DNA from: Flavobacteriaceae bacterium LSUCC0859 | Lineage (GTDB): Bacteria; Bacteroidota; Bacteroidia; Flavobacteriales; Flavobacteriaceae | DNA length: 64,000 bases | Assembly (NCBI GenBank): GCA_022239325.1 | Contig: JAKOGP010000001.1 | Coordinates: 268,860 to 332,859 of the forward strand | Direction of reading: 5' to 3' | Notes under the pieces: generated by a model | What the model was told of the DNA's origin: nothing | Seen by the model: the letters and a program-made list of their open reading frames with translations, nothing else | Database searches by the model: none | Shown here: positions 45,317-54,093 of the stretch, one piece after another | How the letters are laid out: the number at the start of each line of letters is the position of its first letter | Position numbering within the stretch: the first letter of the stretch is position 1 | Position numbers and translations under genes: made by a program

Positions 45317-46143
45317 GAGGTTTTGTCTTTGTAATCATTGGGCTAGTGGGACTAGGGTATCTGACAAGCGCGTGTAATAGTCGCACTCCAAGCACCTACA
45401 ATAATAACTATGCCAGCACCAATACCTTTGAATTGGCTGCCCCTCTGATAGAGATTTCGCAGCCTCTTTTTACAGATAGCACCCTATTGCGTATAAAACC
45501 CTCCCACCCTGATGCTACCATTTTATATAGTGTAGACCGCCCCATTACAGAAAGTGATTCTGGTATGGTGTACAGTGGTGCTGTTTATTTGAAAAATTCT
45601 CATGACATATATGCGTATGTGAGTCATCCAGATTTTAAAAACAGTGAGACCGTTTCTACCGCTGTTTTTAAAATAAACCACTCTTTAGAGCAGGCAGATA
45701 TTAGCATTAGTCCCCCTGCCCATCCCTCCTATGCTGGGCTGGGTCCGAAAAGTTTAACAGATCAGCTTAAGGGTAATATTTCTTTCAGAAATTCTAATGC
45801 TTGGTTGGGATTTGACCATCCTAAGGTTCACATTCAATTAGATCTTAAACAAGAAATGTTGCTAGAGCAAATAAGCTTTAGTAGTCTCATAGATACTCCA
45901 TCTTGGATATTTGGGCCTAGAGAAATTAGGGTGTTTTCCAATGGAAAACTATTAAGTAAAATAAACTTTAAAGAAGAAAACTCAGGGCACAAAAGCCAAT
46001 TAAAATCTTTTGTAGTTGGTATTCCAAAAGATAGGTACAGGCAATTTACCATTGAGATACAAACCGTCTCTGAAATTCCCAATTGGCATGAAGGCAAAGG
46101 CAGCCAAGGCTGGCTATTTTTAGATCAAATACTTGTTAATTAA
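45313..46143 (+). CDS. Lipoprotein with CHB_HEX-like and discoidin-like domains
   Basis: A 276-residue lipoprotein (lipobox YLTSAC, Cys21). Residues about 45-130 resemble the FN3-associated/chitobiase C-terminal domain (LIEISQPLFTDSTLLRI, ATILYSVDRPIT). The C-terminal half is a discoidin/F5-8-like beta sandwich with NAWLGFDHPKVHIQLDLK and the ending GSQGWLFLDQILVN. The next gene ends in the same domain pair, so they share an ancestor or co-evolved. It starts 4 nt before the propeller gene ends. A carbohydrate-binding role is likely but not proven. Confidence 0.8.
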   Translation: MRGFVFVIIGLVGLGYLTSACNSRTPSTYNNNYASTNTFELAAPLIEISQPLFTDSTLLRIKPSHPDATILYSVDRPITESDSGMVYSGAVYLKNSHDIYAYVSHPDFKNSETVSTAVFKINHSLEQADISISPPAHPSYAGLGPKSLTDQLKGNISFRNSNAWLGFDHPKVHIQLDLKQEMLLEQISFSSLIDTPSWIFGPREIRVFSNGKLLSKINFKEENSGHKSQLKSFVVGIPKDRYRQFTIEIQTVSEIPNWHEGKGSQGWLFLDQILVN

Positions 46144-46144
46144 T

Positions 46145-48286
46145 ATGATATACAAGCTTATTACACCCATATTATGGACGTCTATTCTACTCATTTTAAG
46201 CTATTTTAACTATGGCTTAACGTCTAAAATTTCCATGGAGCTAGTGGGTAACTTTCACCCCCTATTGGTTCACTTACCCATTGGAATTTTTATTTTAGGT
46301 TTTGGTTTAGAACTCTTCTCCAGGTGGAAAAAACAAAAAATTCCAAACTACATTCAGGAATTCATATTGCTTTCTACTATCCTTTGTACTTTTCTTTCTA
46401 TGCTCTCTGGTTGGCTGTTGGGCCAAGGAGGTGGCTATGAAAGGGAGGCTCTAGAATTACACAGAAATATGGGAATAGGATTTGGAATAGGCACCTTAGT
46501 TTTATATGCCCTTTTTAAAAAGGGAGGTCCAGGACTCCAAAAAATATATTTGCCTATGTACAGCGGTCTTCTAATTGTATTGAGTGTCACGGGCCATTAT
46601 GGCGGTAATATGACCCATGGGGAGGGGTTTTTATTTGGGGAAAGTACCTCAGAAATCACCTCTGTTGTAGTCTCAGACCTCCAAAAAGCTTTGGTTTATG
46701 AAGACTTAGTGGCGCCCATACTTGAGGCTAAATGTGTAAGCTGTCATAAAGAAACCAAGACCAAAGGAGGACTGCTTATGACGTCCAAGGAGAGCTTAGT
46801 AAAAGGAGGAGAACACGGGTCTGTTTTCCCTACTGAACAAAATTCTAAAGGAACCCTACTAGAGCGTATTCATTTGGACATGCAAGACAAATTACATATG
46901 CCTCCTAAATCAAAAACACAGCTTAGTAGCACCGAAATAGATTTACTAGACTGGTGGATAAGCAATGGTCATTGCTTTGATTGCCAGGTAGATTCGCTTC
47001 CAAAGGACGAAAAAACAATAAAAATGCTCTCTGCCTTTGAGAAAAATGAAAGTCTATTGGAGACTTTAGCTTTAGAATTTGAGCCCATACCCCAACAATG
47101 GATTTCAGAAGTTGCAGCCTATGGAATGAGTGCATACCCCATAGCAGCAAAAAGCCCATTGATGATTGTAAATGTCAAAGGCAAAAAAGATTTAAATAAA
47201 TCAGACTTTAAGCTGCTTAAAAAATATGCTCCTCAAATTGTAGAACTCAATCTGAGTTACAGCAATATGAATGACACTCTGGCGGTTTTCTTGTCAGATT
47301 TTGAGCATCTGATTAAAATACAAATGTCCTTTACTAAAATTACAGATCAAAGTTTGGAACCCCTTACAGAACTAAAATACCTGAGCTCACTAAACGCTTT
47401 TAGTACAGACTTAACTCAAGAGGCCTTAGAAAAAATAAGCCCAATTAAAAATTTAAAGAAGGCCTACCTAAGCAACACTCAAATTCCAGTAGAAGCCCTG
47501 AAAGATTTTAATGACAGGCAGGAAAAAATTCTCCTAGAATACGTGGCAGAGGAGACCTTTGCACAAACCAGTTTAGACCCGCCAAAGATTGTATCTGAAA
47601 CTGATTTTTTTAAAAAGGAACTAGAAATATCCTTGGCCTATATTTTTGAAGATGCCAATTTGTATTACACCCTAGACGGAAGTATTCCAGACACCCTAAG
47701 TACTCGTTACACAAAACCTTTTACCATAAGAGCTTCTAGCAGTGTACGGGCTATTACTCACAAAAAAGGTTGGGGAATGAGTGAGGTGGCTTCCGCTGAT
47801 TTTAGAAAGTCTGCGCTAGACTATAAAGAGGTACATCTTTTGGCGCAACCCAATGAAAAATATGCTGCCCAAGGTGGAAAGTCTTTGGTAGACCTCAAAA
47901 GAGGTAGTACCAATTTTGTAGATGGCATGTGGCTTGGATTTGAGGGCATACATTCTGGAGCAGAGATTACGCTAAGAAAGCCAGAAGTTATTCATTCCGT
48001 TTCTGTAGGTGCCCTTTCTGCCCCTGCTAGCTGGATCTTTTTCCCCACAGCTATTGAGGTGTACGCTTCTACTAATGGCACAGACTACAAGCTCATTGCT
48101 AAAAAATCTTTTGAGCCCATTGCGCCAACCAATGATATTTCTAAAAAATTCTTTGATCTCAAAATTCCAGACACCCAAACCCAACACCTTAAGGTTGTAG
48201 TGAAAAGCCCACTGAAAAATCCAGACTGGCACCCTAACCCAGGTGGTAAAAGTTGGTTGTTCATAGATGAAATTATCCTTGATTAG
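46145..48286 (+). CDS. Membrane cytochrome with PSCyt1, LRR, CHB_HEX and discoidin-like domains
   Basis: A 713-residue mosaic from the ATG at 46145. A DUF2231-like membrane part comes first, with His-bearing helices (HPLLVHLPIGIF, HRNMGIG, TGHYGGNMTHGEG) that could bind b-haem. A PSCyt1 domain follows with c-haem motif C197-x-x-C200-H201. Leucine-rich repeats come next (about 330-450), then a CHB_HEX-like domain (YYTLDGSIPDTLS) and a discoidin-like domain ending GGKSWLFIDEIILD. The start is one base after the previous stop. The layout suggests electron transfer between membrane and periplasm tied to a ligand-binding end, which is inference. Confidence 0.85.
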   Translation: MIYKLITPILWTSILLILSYFNYGLTSKISMELVGNFHPLLVHLPIGIFILGFGLELFSRWKKQKIPNYIQEFILLSTILCTFLSMLSGWLLGQGGGYEREALELHRNMGIGFGIGTLVLYALFKKGGPGLQKIYLPMYSGLLIVLSVTGHYGGNMTHGEGFLFGESTSEITSVVVSDLQKALVYEDLVAPILEAKCVSCHKETKTKGGLLMTSKESLVKGGEHGSVFPTEQNSKGTLLERIHLDMQDKLHMPPKSKTQLSSTEIDLLDWWISNGHCFDCQVDSLPKDEKTIKMLSAFEKNESLLETLALEFEPIPQQWISEVAAYGMSAYPIAAKSPLMIVNVKGKKDLNKSDFKLLKKYAPQIVELNLSYSNMNDTLAVFLSDFEHLIKIQMSFTKITDQSLEPLTELKYLSSLNAFSTDLTQEALEKISPIKNLKKAYLSNTQIPVEALKDFNDRQEKILLEYVAEETFAQTSLDPPKIVSETDFFKKELEISLAYIFEDANLYYTLDGSIPDTLSTRYTKPFTIRASSSVRAITHKKGWGMSEVASADFRKSALDYKEVHLLAQPNEKYAAQGGKSLVDLKRGSTNFVDGMWLGFEGIHSGAEITLRKPEVIHSVSVGALSAPASWIFFPTAIEVYASTNGTDYKLIAKKSFEPIAPTNDISKKFFDLKIPDTQTQHLKVVVKSPLKNPDWHPNPGGKSWLFIDEIILD

Positions 48287-48343
48287 TAACAAATGTTGCA
48301 AGAAATGCATTTTGAATTGTATTTTTGAAAAAAATTATCATTC

Positions 48344-48913
48344 ATGTCTTTTCTATTAGACCCATGGCCTTGGTATGTTTCCGGGCCTCTTTTTGCACTG
48401 GTCATGCTAAGCCTTATTGTATTCGGTAAAAACTTTGGAATGTCTTCCAACCTAAGAACCCTCTGCGCTGTTGGGGGTGCAGGGAAATGGGCTTCCTTTT
48501 TTCGCTTTGATTTTAAAGCACAAAAATGGAATTTGGTGGTGGTATTAGGCGCTGTATTAGGTGGCTTTATAGGAAGCCATTTCCTCCAAAACCAATCTAG
48601 TGTGGGTATTAGCCCAGAAACTATTGTAGCTCTTGAGGGCTATGGGTTTGAAAATCCAGGCAGCCAAATACTCCCTAACGAACTTTTTAGTGTAGCAGCA
48701 CTGAGCAATCCCATAGCCATAGCCCTACTGCTTGTAGGTGGTTTTTTGGTTGGTTTTGGCACCCGCTACGCGGGTGGCTGCACCTCTGGACACGCCATTA
48801 GCGGATTGAGTAATTTACAACTTCCCTCTTTAGTGGCCGTCATTGGATTTTTTGTAGGTGGGCTACTCATGACACACCTCATTTTACCTTATATATTACC
48901 TCTAATCTTTTAA
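48344..48913 (+). CDS. YeeE/YedE family sulfur transporter subunit (N-half type)
   Basis: Inner-membrane YeeE/YedE protein, predicted to carry thiosulfate or other sulfur species. The 189-residue protein has about five hydrophobic segments and the family motif GFGTRYAGGCTSGHAISGL with the conserved Cys. It is about half the size of fused YeeE; the next gene supplies the other half, 10 nt downstream. Both follow the cytochrome-like operon on the same strand and may or may not belong to it. Confidence 0.9.
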   Translation: MSFLLDPWPWYVSGPLFALVMLSLIVFGKNFGMSSNLRTLCAVGGAGKWASFFRFDFKAQKWNLVVVLGAVLGGFIGSHFLQNQSSVGISPETIVALEGYGFENPGSQILPNELFSVAALSNPIAIALLLVGGFLVGFGTRYAGGCTSGHAISGLSNLQLPSLVAVIGFFVGGLLMTHLILPYILPLIF

Positions 48914-48923
48914 AAAGTCTCTG

Positions 48924-49337
48924 ATGAAATATTTAAAATTTTTAGCAGTTGGTGTTTTCTTTGGCATTTTGCTTATAAAATCAGAAGCTGTGTCTTGGTT
49001 TCGAATTTTTGAAATGTTCCGATTCGAGTCTTTTCATATGTTTGGAATAATTGGAAGTGCTGTGGCCTTGGGTGCTATAGGAATAGCTGCAATAAAAAAA
49101 TGGAAGGTGAAAGACCTCAGCGGTACTCCCATTCAAATTCCATCTAAAGCGCCCAACTATAAATCTGCCCTTATTGGAGGAAGCATCTTTGGATTGGGTT
49201 GGGCCTTAGCAGGTGCCTGCCCAGGGCCTATGTATGTATTAGTTGGTACAGGCGCTGTGAGTATGCTTTTGGTCATTGCCGCTGCCCTTGCAGGCACCTT
49301 TGTATACGGCTTGCTCAGAGACAAACTACCTCACTAG
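48924..49337 (+). CDS. YeeE/YedE family protein (C-half type, DUF6691)
   Basis: Second half of a split YeeE/YedE transporter. The 137-residue protein has four hydrophobic segments and the conserved GLGWALAGACPGPMYVLVGTGA, whose Cys matches the substrate-relay cysteine of the family. The two halves probably form a heterodimer. Start at the ATG 10 nt after its partner. Confidence 0.9.
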   Translation: MKYLKFLAVGVFFGILLIKSEAVSWFRIFEMFRFESFHMFGIIGSAVALGAIGIAAIKKWKVKDLSGTPIQIPSKAPNYKSALIGGSIFGLGWALAGACPGPMYVLVGTGAVSMLLVIAAALAGTFVYGLLRDKLPH

Positions 49338-49411
49338 CAGGTTTCTTTCTAGGGGAAAGGGACTATGAAATAATTGAGGCAGTGATAAACCATTATAGAA
49401 GAGTAGTTCTT

Positions 49412-49681
49412 CTAGTCTATGGTGGCCTGCAATCCAGCGTCTAAAAGGGCCAGACATATGGGTTTCAGCTTTTCAAAGGGCCCAGACTTTACGGTACATT
49501 TTCCATTAAAATGAATAATAAGAGTACACTGCTGGGCCTGCTCATTGGTGTGTTTACAAACTCGCATGAGTGTATTTATCACATAGTCAAAGGTGTTTAC
49601 CTCGTCATTGTGAACCACCAATTCAGATTCTAACTTTTCCGCTATATCTGTGTCTTGTGAATACTGTGTTTTTTCACCCAT
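49412..49681 (-). CDS. clpS: ATP-dependent Clp protease adaptor ClpS
   Basis: N-end-rule adaptor delivering substrates to ClpAP/ClpCP. From the ATG at 49681 it has 89 residues. The signature is VVHNDEVNTFDYVINTLMRVCKHTNEQAQQC, with the hydrophobic pocket residues of ClpS. An ATG 9 codons further upstream would overlap prmA. It begins downstream of prmA in the same direction. Confidence 0.92.
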   Translation of the reverse strand: MGEKTQYSQDTDIAEKLESELVVHNDEVNTFDYVINTLMRVCKHTNEQAQQCTLIIHFNGKCTVKSGPFEKLKPICLALLDAGLQATID

Positions 49682-49700
49682 AACAGCAAGGTAAAAACTT

Positions 49701-50552
49701 CTACTCAAACTTAAAAATGGCAGCTACCCAATCGTTGGTCTCTTGGTGAGAGACATATTGCAAACCTATGGTAGTAGCGGTCTCTTTAATCCTACCCAAA
49801 TCTTGGAAATAAAAGCCGCTCATGAGTAAATAGCCTCCAGACTTTAAACGAGACACATAGGTGGGCATGTCTTCTAATAAAATATTGCGGTTAATATTGG
49901 CCAGTATGATGTCATAGGATTTTTGAACAAAGTCTGAACGGTTTAGCAAAGCTGCGGTGCCCTCATAAACGGCTACCTCTGGAGTATGATTGCGCTGTAC
50001 ATTTTCCATAGCGTTCTCATAACACCAGTGATCTATATCTATGGCGTCTACCGCTGTGGCACCTCTCATTGCTACTAAAATAGCCAACACACCGGTGCCG
50101 CTCCCCATATCTAAAACGAACTTACCCTTACAATCCAACTCTAAAATAGCGGCTAACATCATGTGAGTGGTCTCGTGATGCCCTGTTCCAAAACTCATTT
50201 TGGGCTCAATAACAATATCGTAATCTACCGATGGCTTCTCGTGAAATGGAGCCCGAACCACGCAGCTATTACCCACCTGTATGGGAGAAAAATTCTGTTC
50301 CCAGCTTTCATTCCAGTTTTGTTGGGGAATTTCTGCAATGGTGTGTGAAAATGTAAAGCCTTCATATTGGTACACTTCCAGGGAGTCTAATAGACTTGGC
50401 GCCCAAAAGTTCTTGTTAATATAGGCGACAATTCCAGTAGGGGTTTCTTCAAAACTCTCAAATCCCAGGTTTCCCAATTCTGCCATGAGCAAATCTGAGG
50501 CGGGTTGTAAAGGCTGCACTTCAAAGGTACAAGCCACATAATCTAAGGTCAT
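49701..50552 (-). CDS. prmA: Ribosomal protein L11 methyltransferase
   Basis: SAM-dependent trimethylation of ribosomal protein L11. The 283-residue protein has the family core FGTGHHETTHMML, the SAM loop DMGSGTGVLAILVA and the catalytic-site ILANINRNILLED. Length is standard. It follows tpiA (4-nt gap) and precedes clpS, a frequent flavobacterial order. Confidence 0.95.
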   Translation of the reverse strand: MTLDYVACTFEVQPLQPASDLLMAELGNLGFESFEETPTGIVAYINKNFWAPSLLDSLEVYQYEGFTFSHTIAEIPQQNWNESWEQNFSPIQVGNSCVVRAPFHEKPSVDYDIVIEPKMSFGTGHHETTHMMLAAILELDCKGKFVLDMGSGTGVLAILVAMRGATAVDAIDIDHWCYENAMENVQRNHTPEVAVYEGTAALLNRSDFVQKSYDIILANINRNILLEDMPTYVSRLKSGGYLLMSGFYFQDLGRIKETATTIGLQYVSHQETNDWVAAIFKFE

Positions 50553-50555
50553 ATA

Positions 50556-51308
50556 TTAGTTAAAAGCGTTTACAATCGCTGCAAAATCTGAGGCTACCAA
50601 AGCAGCCCCACCTATTAAGCCTCCGTCTACATCTGGTTTTGAAAAAATCTCTTGAGCGTTACCTGGCTTTACACTACCCCCATAGAGTATAGATAGCTGC
50701 TCTGCTGTTGTAGCGTCATAAGCTTCAGAAATGGTCTTTCTAATGAAAGCGTGCATGTCCTGGGCCTGTTCTGCAGAAGCCGTCTCTCCGGTACCTATAG
50801 CCCAAACGGGTTCATAGGCCAATATGATTTGTGACCAAGCTGTTTTTGGGAGCGCAAATAGCGCATTTTTTAACTGACTTGCTACCACATTAAAGTGGGC
50901 GCCAGATTTTCTGTCTGCTAGCTCCTCTCCAAAGCAAAACATCACTTGTAAGCCTTTGTCTATGGCCTGTGATACTTTCTTCTCTAAAATCTCATCTGTT
51001 TCTCCAAAATAACTTCTTCTTTCTGAATGTCCCAAAATGACGGTTTTAATGCCTATTGCTTGTAACATAGCCGCAGAAATCTCTCCTGTGTAGGCTCCGC
51101 TTTCTGCAAAGTGCATATTTTGAGCGATAACCTCTACTTCCGTTTCAGATAGTTGCTGCTTCGCAGCACTTAGGTTCACAAAAGTGGGGGCAACCATGAC
51201 AGTTACATCGGCCGCTAGGCTTTCAGATTTGAGGGCGTTTAATAAATTTTCTGTCCCTTGAACATCCATATTCATCTTCCAGTTTCCGGCAACAATTTTC
51301 TTTCTCAT
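50556..51308 (-). CDS. tpiA: Triosephosphate isomerase
   Basis: Interconverts DHAP and glyceraldehyde 3-phosphate. The 250-residue TIM barrel has GNWKMN (catalytic Lys), the electrophile His in LGHSERR, the catalytic Glu in AYEPVWAIGTG and the phosphate loop LYGGSVKPGN then GGLIGGAAL. Standard length; probable operon with prmA downstream. Confidence 0.97.
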   Translation of the reverse strand: MRKKIVAGNWKMNMDVQGTENLLNALKSESLAADVTVMVAPTFVNLSAAKQQLSETEVEVIAQNMHFAESGAYTGEISAAMLQAIGIKTVILGHSERRSYFGETDEILEKKVSQAIDKGLQVMFCFGEELADRKSGAHFNVVASQLKNALFALPKTAWSQIILAYEPVWAIGTGETASAEQAQDMHAFIRKTISEAYDATTAEQLSILYGGSVKPGNAQEIFSKPDVDGGLIGGAALVASDFAAIVNAFN

Positions 51309-51357
51309 CTTTTAAATTTCTGTTATGTTTCTATTGTATATATAATGGAGCAGTGGG

Positions 51358-52452
51358 CTAATATACCAACTGATCCAAGTCATTGTAATGTTTTTTCTGA
51401 GTGATGGTTCCGTGCTCCAATACCAAAATAGCTGGATTAGAACGGACCATAGTTTTAAGAGTGGTTTGGTCTGTAAAATAAAAATCAAAGCCCAAACCAT
51501 AAGTTTCAATCATAGCCTGAGATATCTCTGGGGAAGAGGCAGACATCCCTATGACTTCATAGCCAGCTTCATAAGCTTTTTGGGTACTCTCCGCAACTGC
51601 TTTAAAGGCCTCTGTATTACTCTTTTGAAGGTCATAGGCCACCACTAAAACTAATTTGGGTACCATCATTAGAGAGGCCGTATAGTCTACCCCCTCCTGC
51701 TCTATGGTAAAATCGTGAATGGGTGGGGTATAGCCCTGCTGGACCAAGCTGGTGTTTACTCTCAAAAACTCCCCCTCTACATTGGGATAGTCTTTTTGTG
51801 TTCTTATAGTTATTTCTTCTCCGTCTACCTCAAACACCCAATCATAATTGTAAATGGCCTTGGGGGCGTCCTTTGGAACACTCATTCCCTCTGGAATATT
51901 GGCTCCTATATGATAGGGTCTGAAGTCTATAAGGGGAAGATGATGTAGCACCCAAAAACCAAAAGCTACAGAAAAAAGGAAGCTACCTAAAACCTTAACA
52001 ATCATAAATTTTGGGGACAAAATTGGCTTTATGTGTTGGTGCCCAACCCAAAGTATAAGAATGAAAAATAAAAGAATAACATCTTTAGTAAAAGATTCCC
52101 ATGGGGTAAGCTTTATGGCGTCTCCAAAACAACCACAATCTGTTACCTTGTTAAAATAGGCAGAGTAAAAGGTGAGGAAAGTGAAAAATACAATCATGGA
52201 CAGCAAACTCAAAACCGTCCATTTAGGTTTAAAACCTATAATTAAAAACACCCCTAAAAGCACTTCTAAAACTACTAAAATGAAAGCTATAGCTAGGGCG
52301 TAAGGCATAAATATGGGGAGATCTAAGACTCCCATGCTAAAATACTCTTCTAGTTTAAAGGAAAAGCCTACTGGGTCATTGAGTTTTATAAACCCACTGA
52401 TCACAAATAAAATACCGACAAAAATTCTACTAAAACCAACTAGATATTTCAT
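51358..52452 (-). CDS. BT_3928 family membrane protein (DoxX-like plus thioredoxin-like)
   Basis: A 364-residue protein of the BT_3928 family. The first 140 residues hold four hydrophobic segments of DoxX/MauE type (RIFVGILFVISGFIKLNDP is the hallmark). Another helix follows near residue 160, then a periplasmic thioredoxin-like domain. The C-terminal domain lacks a CxxC pair, so dithiol exchange by the usual mechanism is unlikely. It lies between folP/DUF1599 and tpiA. Its physiological role is not known. Confidence 0.85.
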   Translation of the reverse strand: MKYLVGFSRIFVGILFVISGFIKLNDPVGFSFKLEEYFSMGVLDLPIFMPYALAIAFILVVLEVLLGVFLIIGFKPKWTVLSLLSMIVFFTFLTFYSAYFNKVTDCGCFGDAIKLTPWESFTKDVILLFFILILWVGHQHIKPILSPKFMIVKVLGSFLFSVAFGFWVLHHLPLIDFRPYHIGANIPEGMSVPKDAPKAIYNYDWVFEVDGEEITIRTQKDYPNVEGEFLRVNTSLVQQGYTPPIHDFTIEQEGVDYTASLMMVPKLVLVVAYDLQKSNTEAFKAVAESTQKAYEAGYEVIGMSASSPEISQAMIETYGLGFDFYFTDQTTLKTMVRSNPAILVLEHGTITQKKHYNDLDQLVY

Positions 52453-52538
52453 ATTAGACTGTTTTTTATGCGTATCCCTTTTTCTGTATTCACACTACTG
52501 CGGCTCATAAAGTATGGACTTTACTTGCTTGCAACAAA

Positions 52539-53081
52539 TCATTTTTCTTCCCCCAGGTGTATCATCGCAAATACAGCATAGTTGAGCATGTCTTGATAAT
52601 TAGCGTCTATTCCCTCGCTCACAAGGGTCTTCCCCTGATTGTCTTCTATTTGCTTTACCCGGTGTAATTTTTGTAAGATAAGATCCGTGAGGGAACTGAC
52701 CCTCATGTCTCTCCATGCCTCTCCGTAGTCGTGATTTTTATTTTCCATAAGGGACTTTGTAGCAGCCACCTGTTTGTCATACAAACTCAGAGCCTCCTGT
52801 GCTTCCATTTGGGGTTGTTCTGAAACACCTAATTCTAATTGTATGAGTGCCATAACAGCATAGTTTATAATTCCGATAAACTCGGACTGCTGTCCTTCTG
52901 CTACCCGCTGTTGTTTGTTTTGTTGTAAACCTCTTATGCGCTGTGCTTTAATGAAAATCTGGTCTGTTAATGAGGGTAACCTCAAAATGCGCCATGCGGC
53001 ACCGTAATCCATCATCTTTTTTTCAAAGAGATCCCTGCATTTTTGAATGACGGCATTATATTGCTCAGAAGTATGGGCCAT
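52539..53081 (-). CDS. DUF1599 protein (internal duplication)
   Basis: Cytosolic helical protein of unknown function, 180 residues from the ATG at 53081 (a start 10 codons upstream is possible). Two homologous halves are obvious: MDYGAAWRILRLPSLTDQIF with later GIINYAVMALIQLEL, and HDYGEAWRDMRVSSLTDLIL with later DMLNYAVFAMIHLGE. It is divergent from folP, a common arrangement in the class. No enzyme motif seen. Confidence 0.9.
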   Translation of the reverse strand: MAHTSEQYNAVIQKCRDLFEKKMMDYGAAWRILRLPSLTDQIFIKAQRIRGLQQNKQQRVAEGQQSEFIGIINYAVMALIQLELGVSEQPQMEAQEALSLYDKQVAATKSLMENKNHDYGEAWRDMRVSSLTDLILQKLHRVKQIEDNQGKTLVSEGIDANYQDMLNYAVFAMIHLGEEK

Positions 53082-53157
53082 GACTTTATTTAATTTGCGT
53101 AAATTTCGCATAAATTATTTTGACCAACAACCCCATATGCCTCAAACTTAGGGAGAA

Positions 53158-54024
53158 ATGAAAAATAACCCATATTTCCAAGAACATAGCCCAGCTTCTA
53201 TAAATTGCAAAGGGGAGCTCATCCTGTTGGACACTCCCAAAGTTATGGGAGTCCTAAATCTCACTCCAGATTCATTTTATGATGGTGGCCTTTACCGCGA
53301 CGAGAAAGCCATCTTAGATCAGACTGAAAAAATGATCCGTGAAGGGGCTTCTTTCATAGATCTCGGAGCCTACAGTTCAAAACCTGGAGCTGCTTTAGTC
53401 TCTTCTGAGGAGGAGTCTCGTAGGTTACTGCCTGTATTAGAATTGCTGCTTCGAGAATTTCCGGAGGCACTTTTTTCTATAGACACCTTTAGGAGCGACA
53501 TTGCTATGGCGGCGGGCGAAAGAGGTGCAGCCCTCATTAATGATATTTCTGCGGGCCTATTAGACCCCAATATGATGCCTACTGTAGCCGCCTTAGGCTT
53601 GCCTTATATTATGATGCATATGAGAGGTACCCCACAGACCATGAAAGATCAGACCCAATACAAGCATTTAATGCAAGAGATCCTTCAGTATTTTTCGCAG
53701 CGTATTAGTACAGCTAAAAGTTATGGACTCTATGACTTAATCATAGACCCTGGATATGGGTTTTCAAAAACGACAACTCAAAATTTTCAATTGCTTAAAC
53801 AGGCTGCTCAATTAAATAGTTTAGACCTCCCTGTGCTCACTGGTGTGAGTAGAAAATCTATGATTTACAAAACCTTAGACATAGGCCCCAAAGAGGCCTT
53901 AAATGGAACTACGGCCTTACATATGCAAGCCTTATTGAGCGGTAGTAAGATACTGAGAGTTCACGACGTAAAAGAAGCAATGGAGTGTGTTAGTCTGTTT
54001 AATGCCCTTGAAAAGGCTACATAA
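53158..54024 (+). CDS. folP: Dihydropteroate synthase
   Basis: Joins p-aminobenzoate and dihydropterin pyrophosphate in folate synthesis; target of sulfonamides. The 288-residue protein shows MGVLNLTPDSFYDGG, the loop DLGAYSSKPGA, SIDTFRSDIA, LINDISAG and the pterin-site DPGYGFSKTTTQNFQLL. The GVSRKSMIYK sequence is the sulfonamide/pABA loop. Standard length; precedes cdaA on the same strand. Confidence 0.96.
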   Translation: MKNNPYFQEHSPASINCKGELILLDTPKVMGVLNLTPDSFYDGGLYRDEKAILDQTEKMIREGASFIDLGAYSSKPGAALVSSEEESRRLLPVLELLLREFPEALFSIDTFRSDIAMAAGERGAALINDISAGLLDPNMMPTVAALGLPYIMMHMRGTPQTMKDQTQYKHLMQEILQYFSQRISTAKSYGLYDLIIDPGYGFSKTTTQNFQLLKQAAQLNSLDLPVLTGVSRKSMIYKTLDIGPKEALNGTTALHMQALLSGSKILRVHDVKEAMECVSLFNALEKAT

Positions 54025-54093
54025 TTTATGGAACATCTGTATTTCTATAGAGGCTTGTTCTGTTAATTTCCTATTTTTACAAAAACCAATCCC

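Noticed and set aside
27684..48286. The accessory block as a phage or integrative element
   Set aside because: No integrase, transposase, relaxase or attachment repeat was seen, and base composition looks like the surroundings.
51312..51509. A 65-aa gene between tpiA and the BT_3928 gene
   Set aside because: It largely overlaps the conserved BT_3928-family gene in another frame and has no family features.
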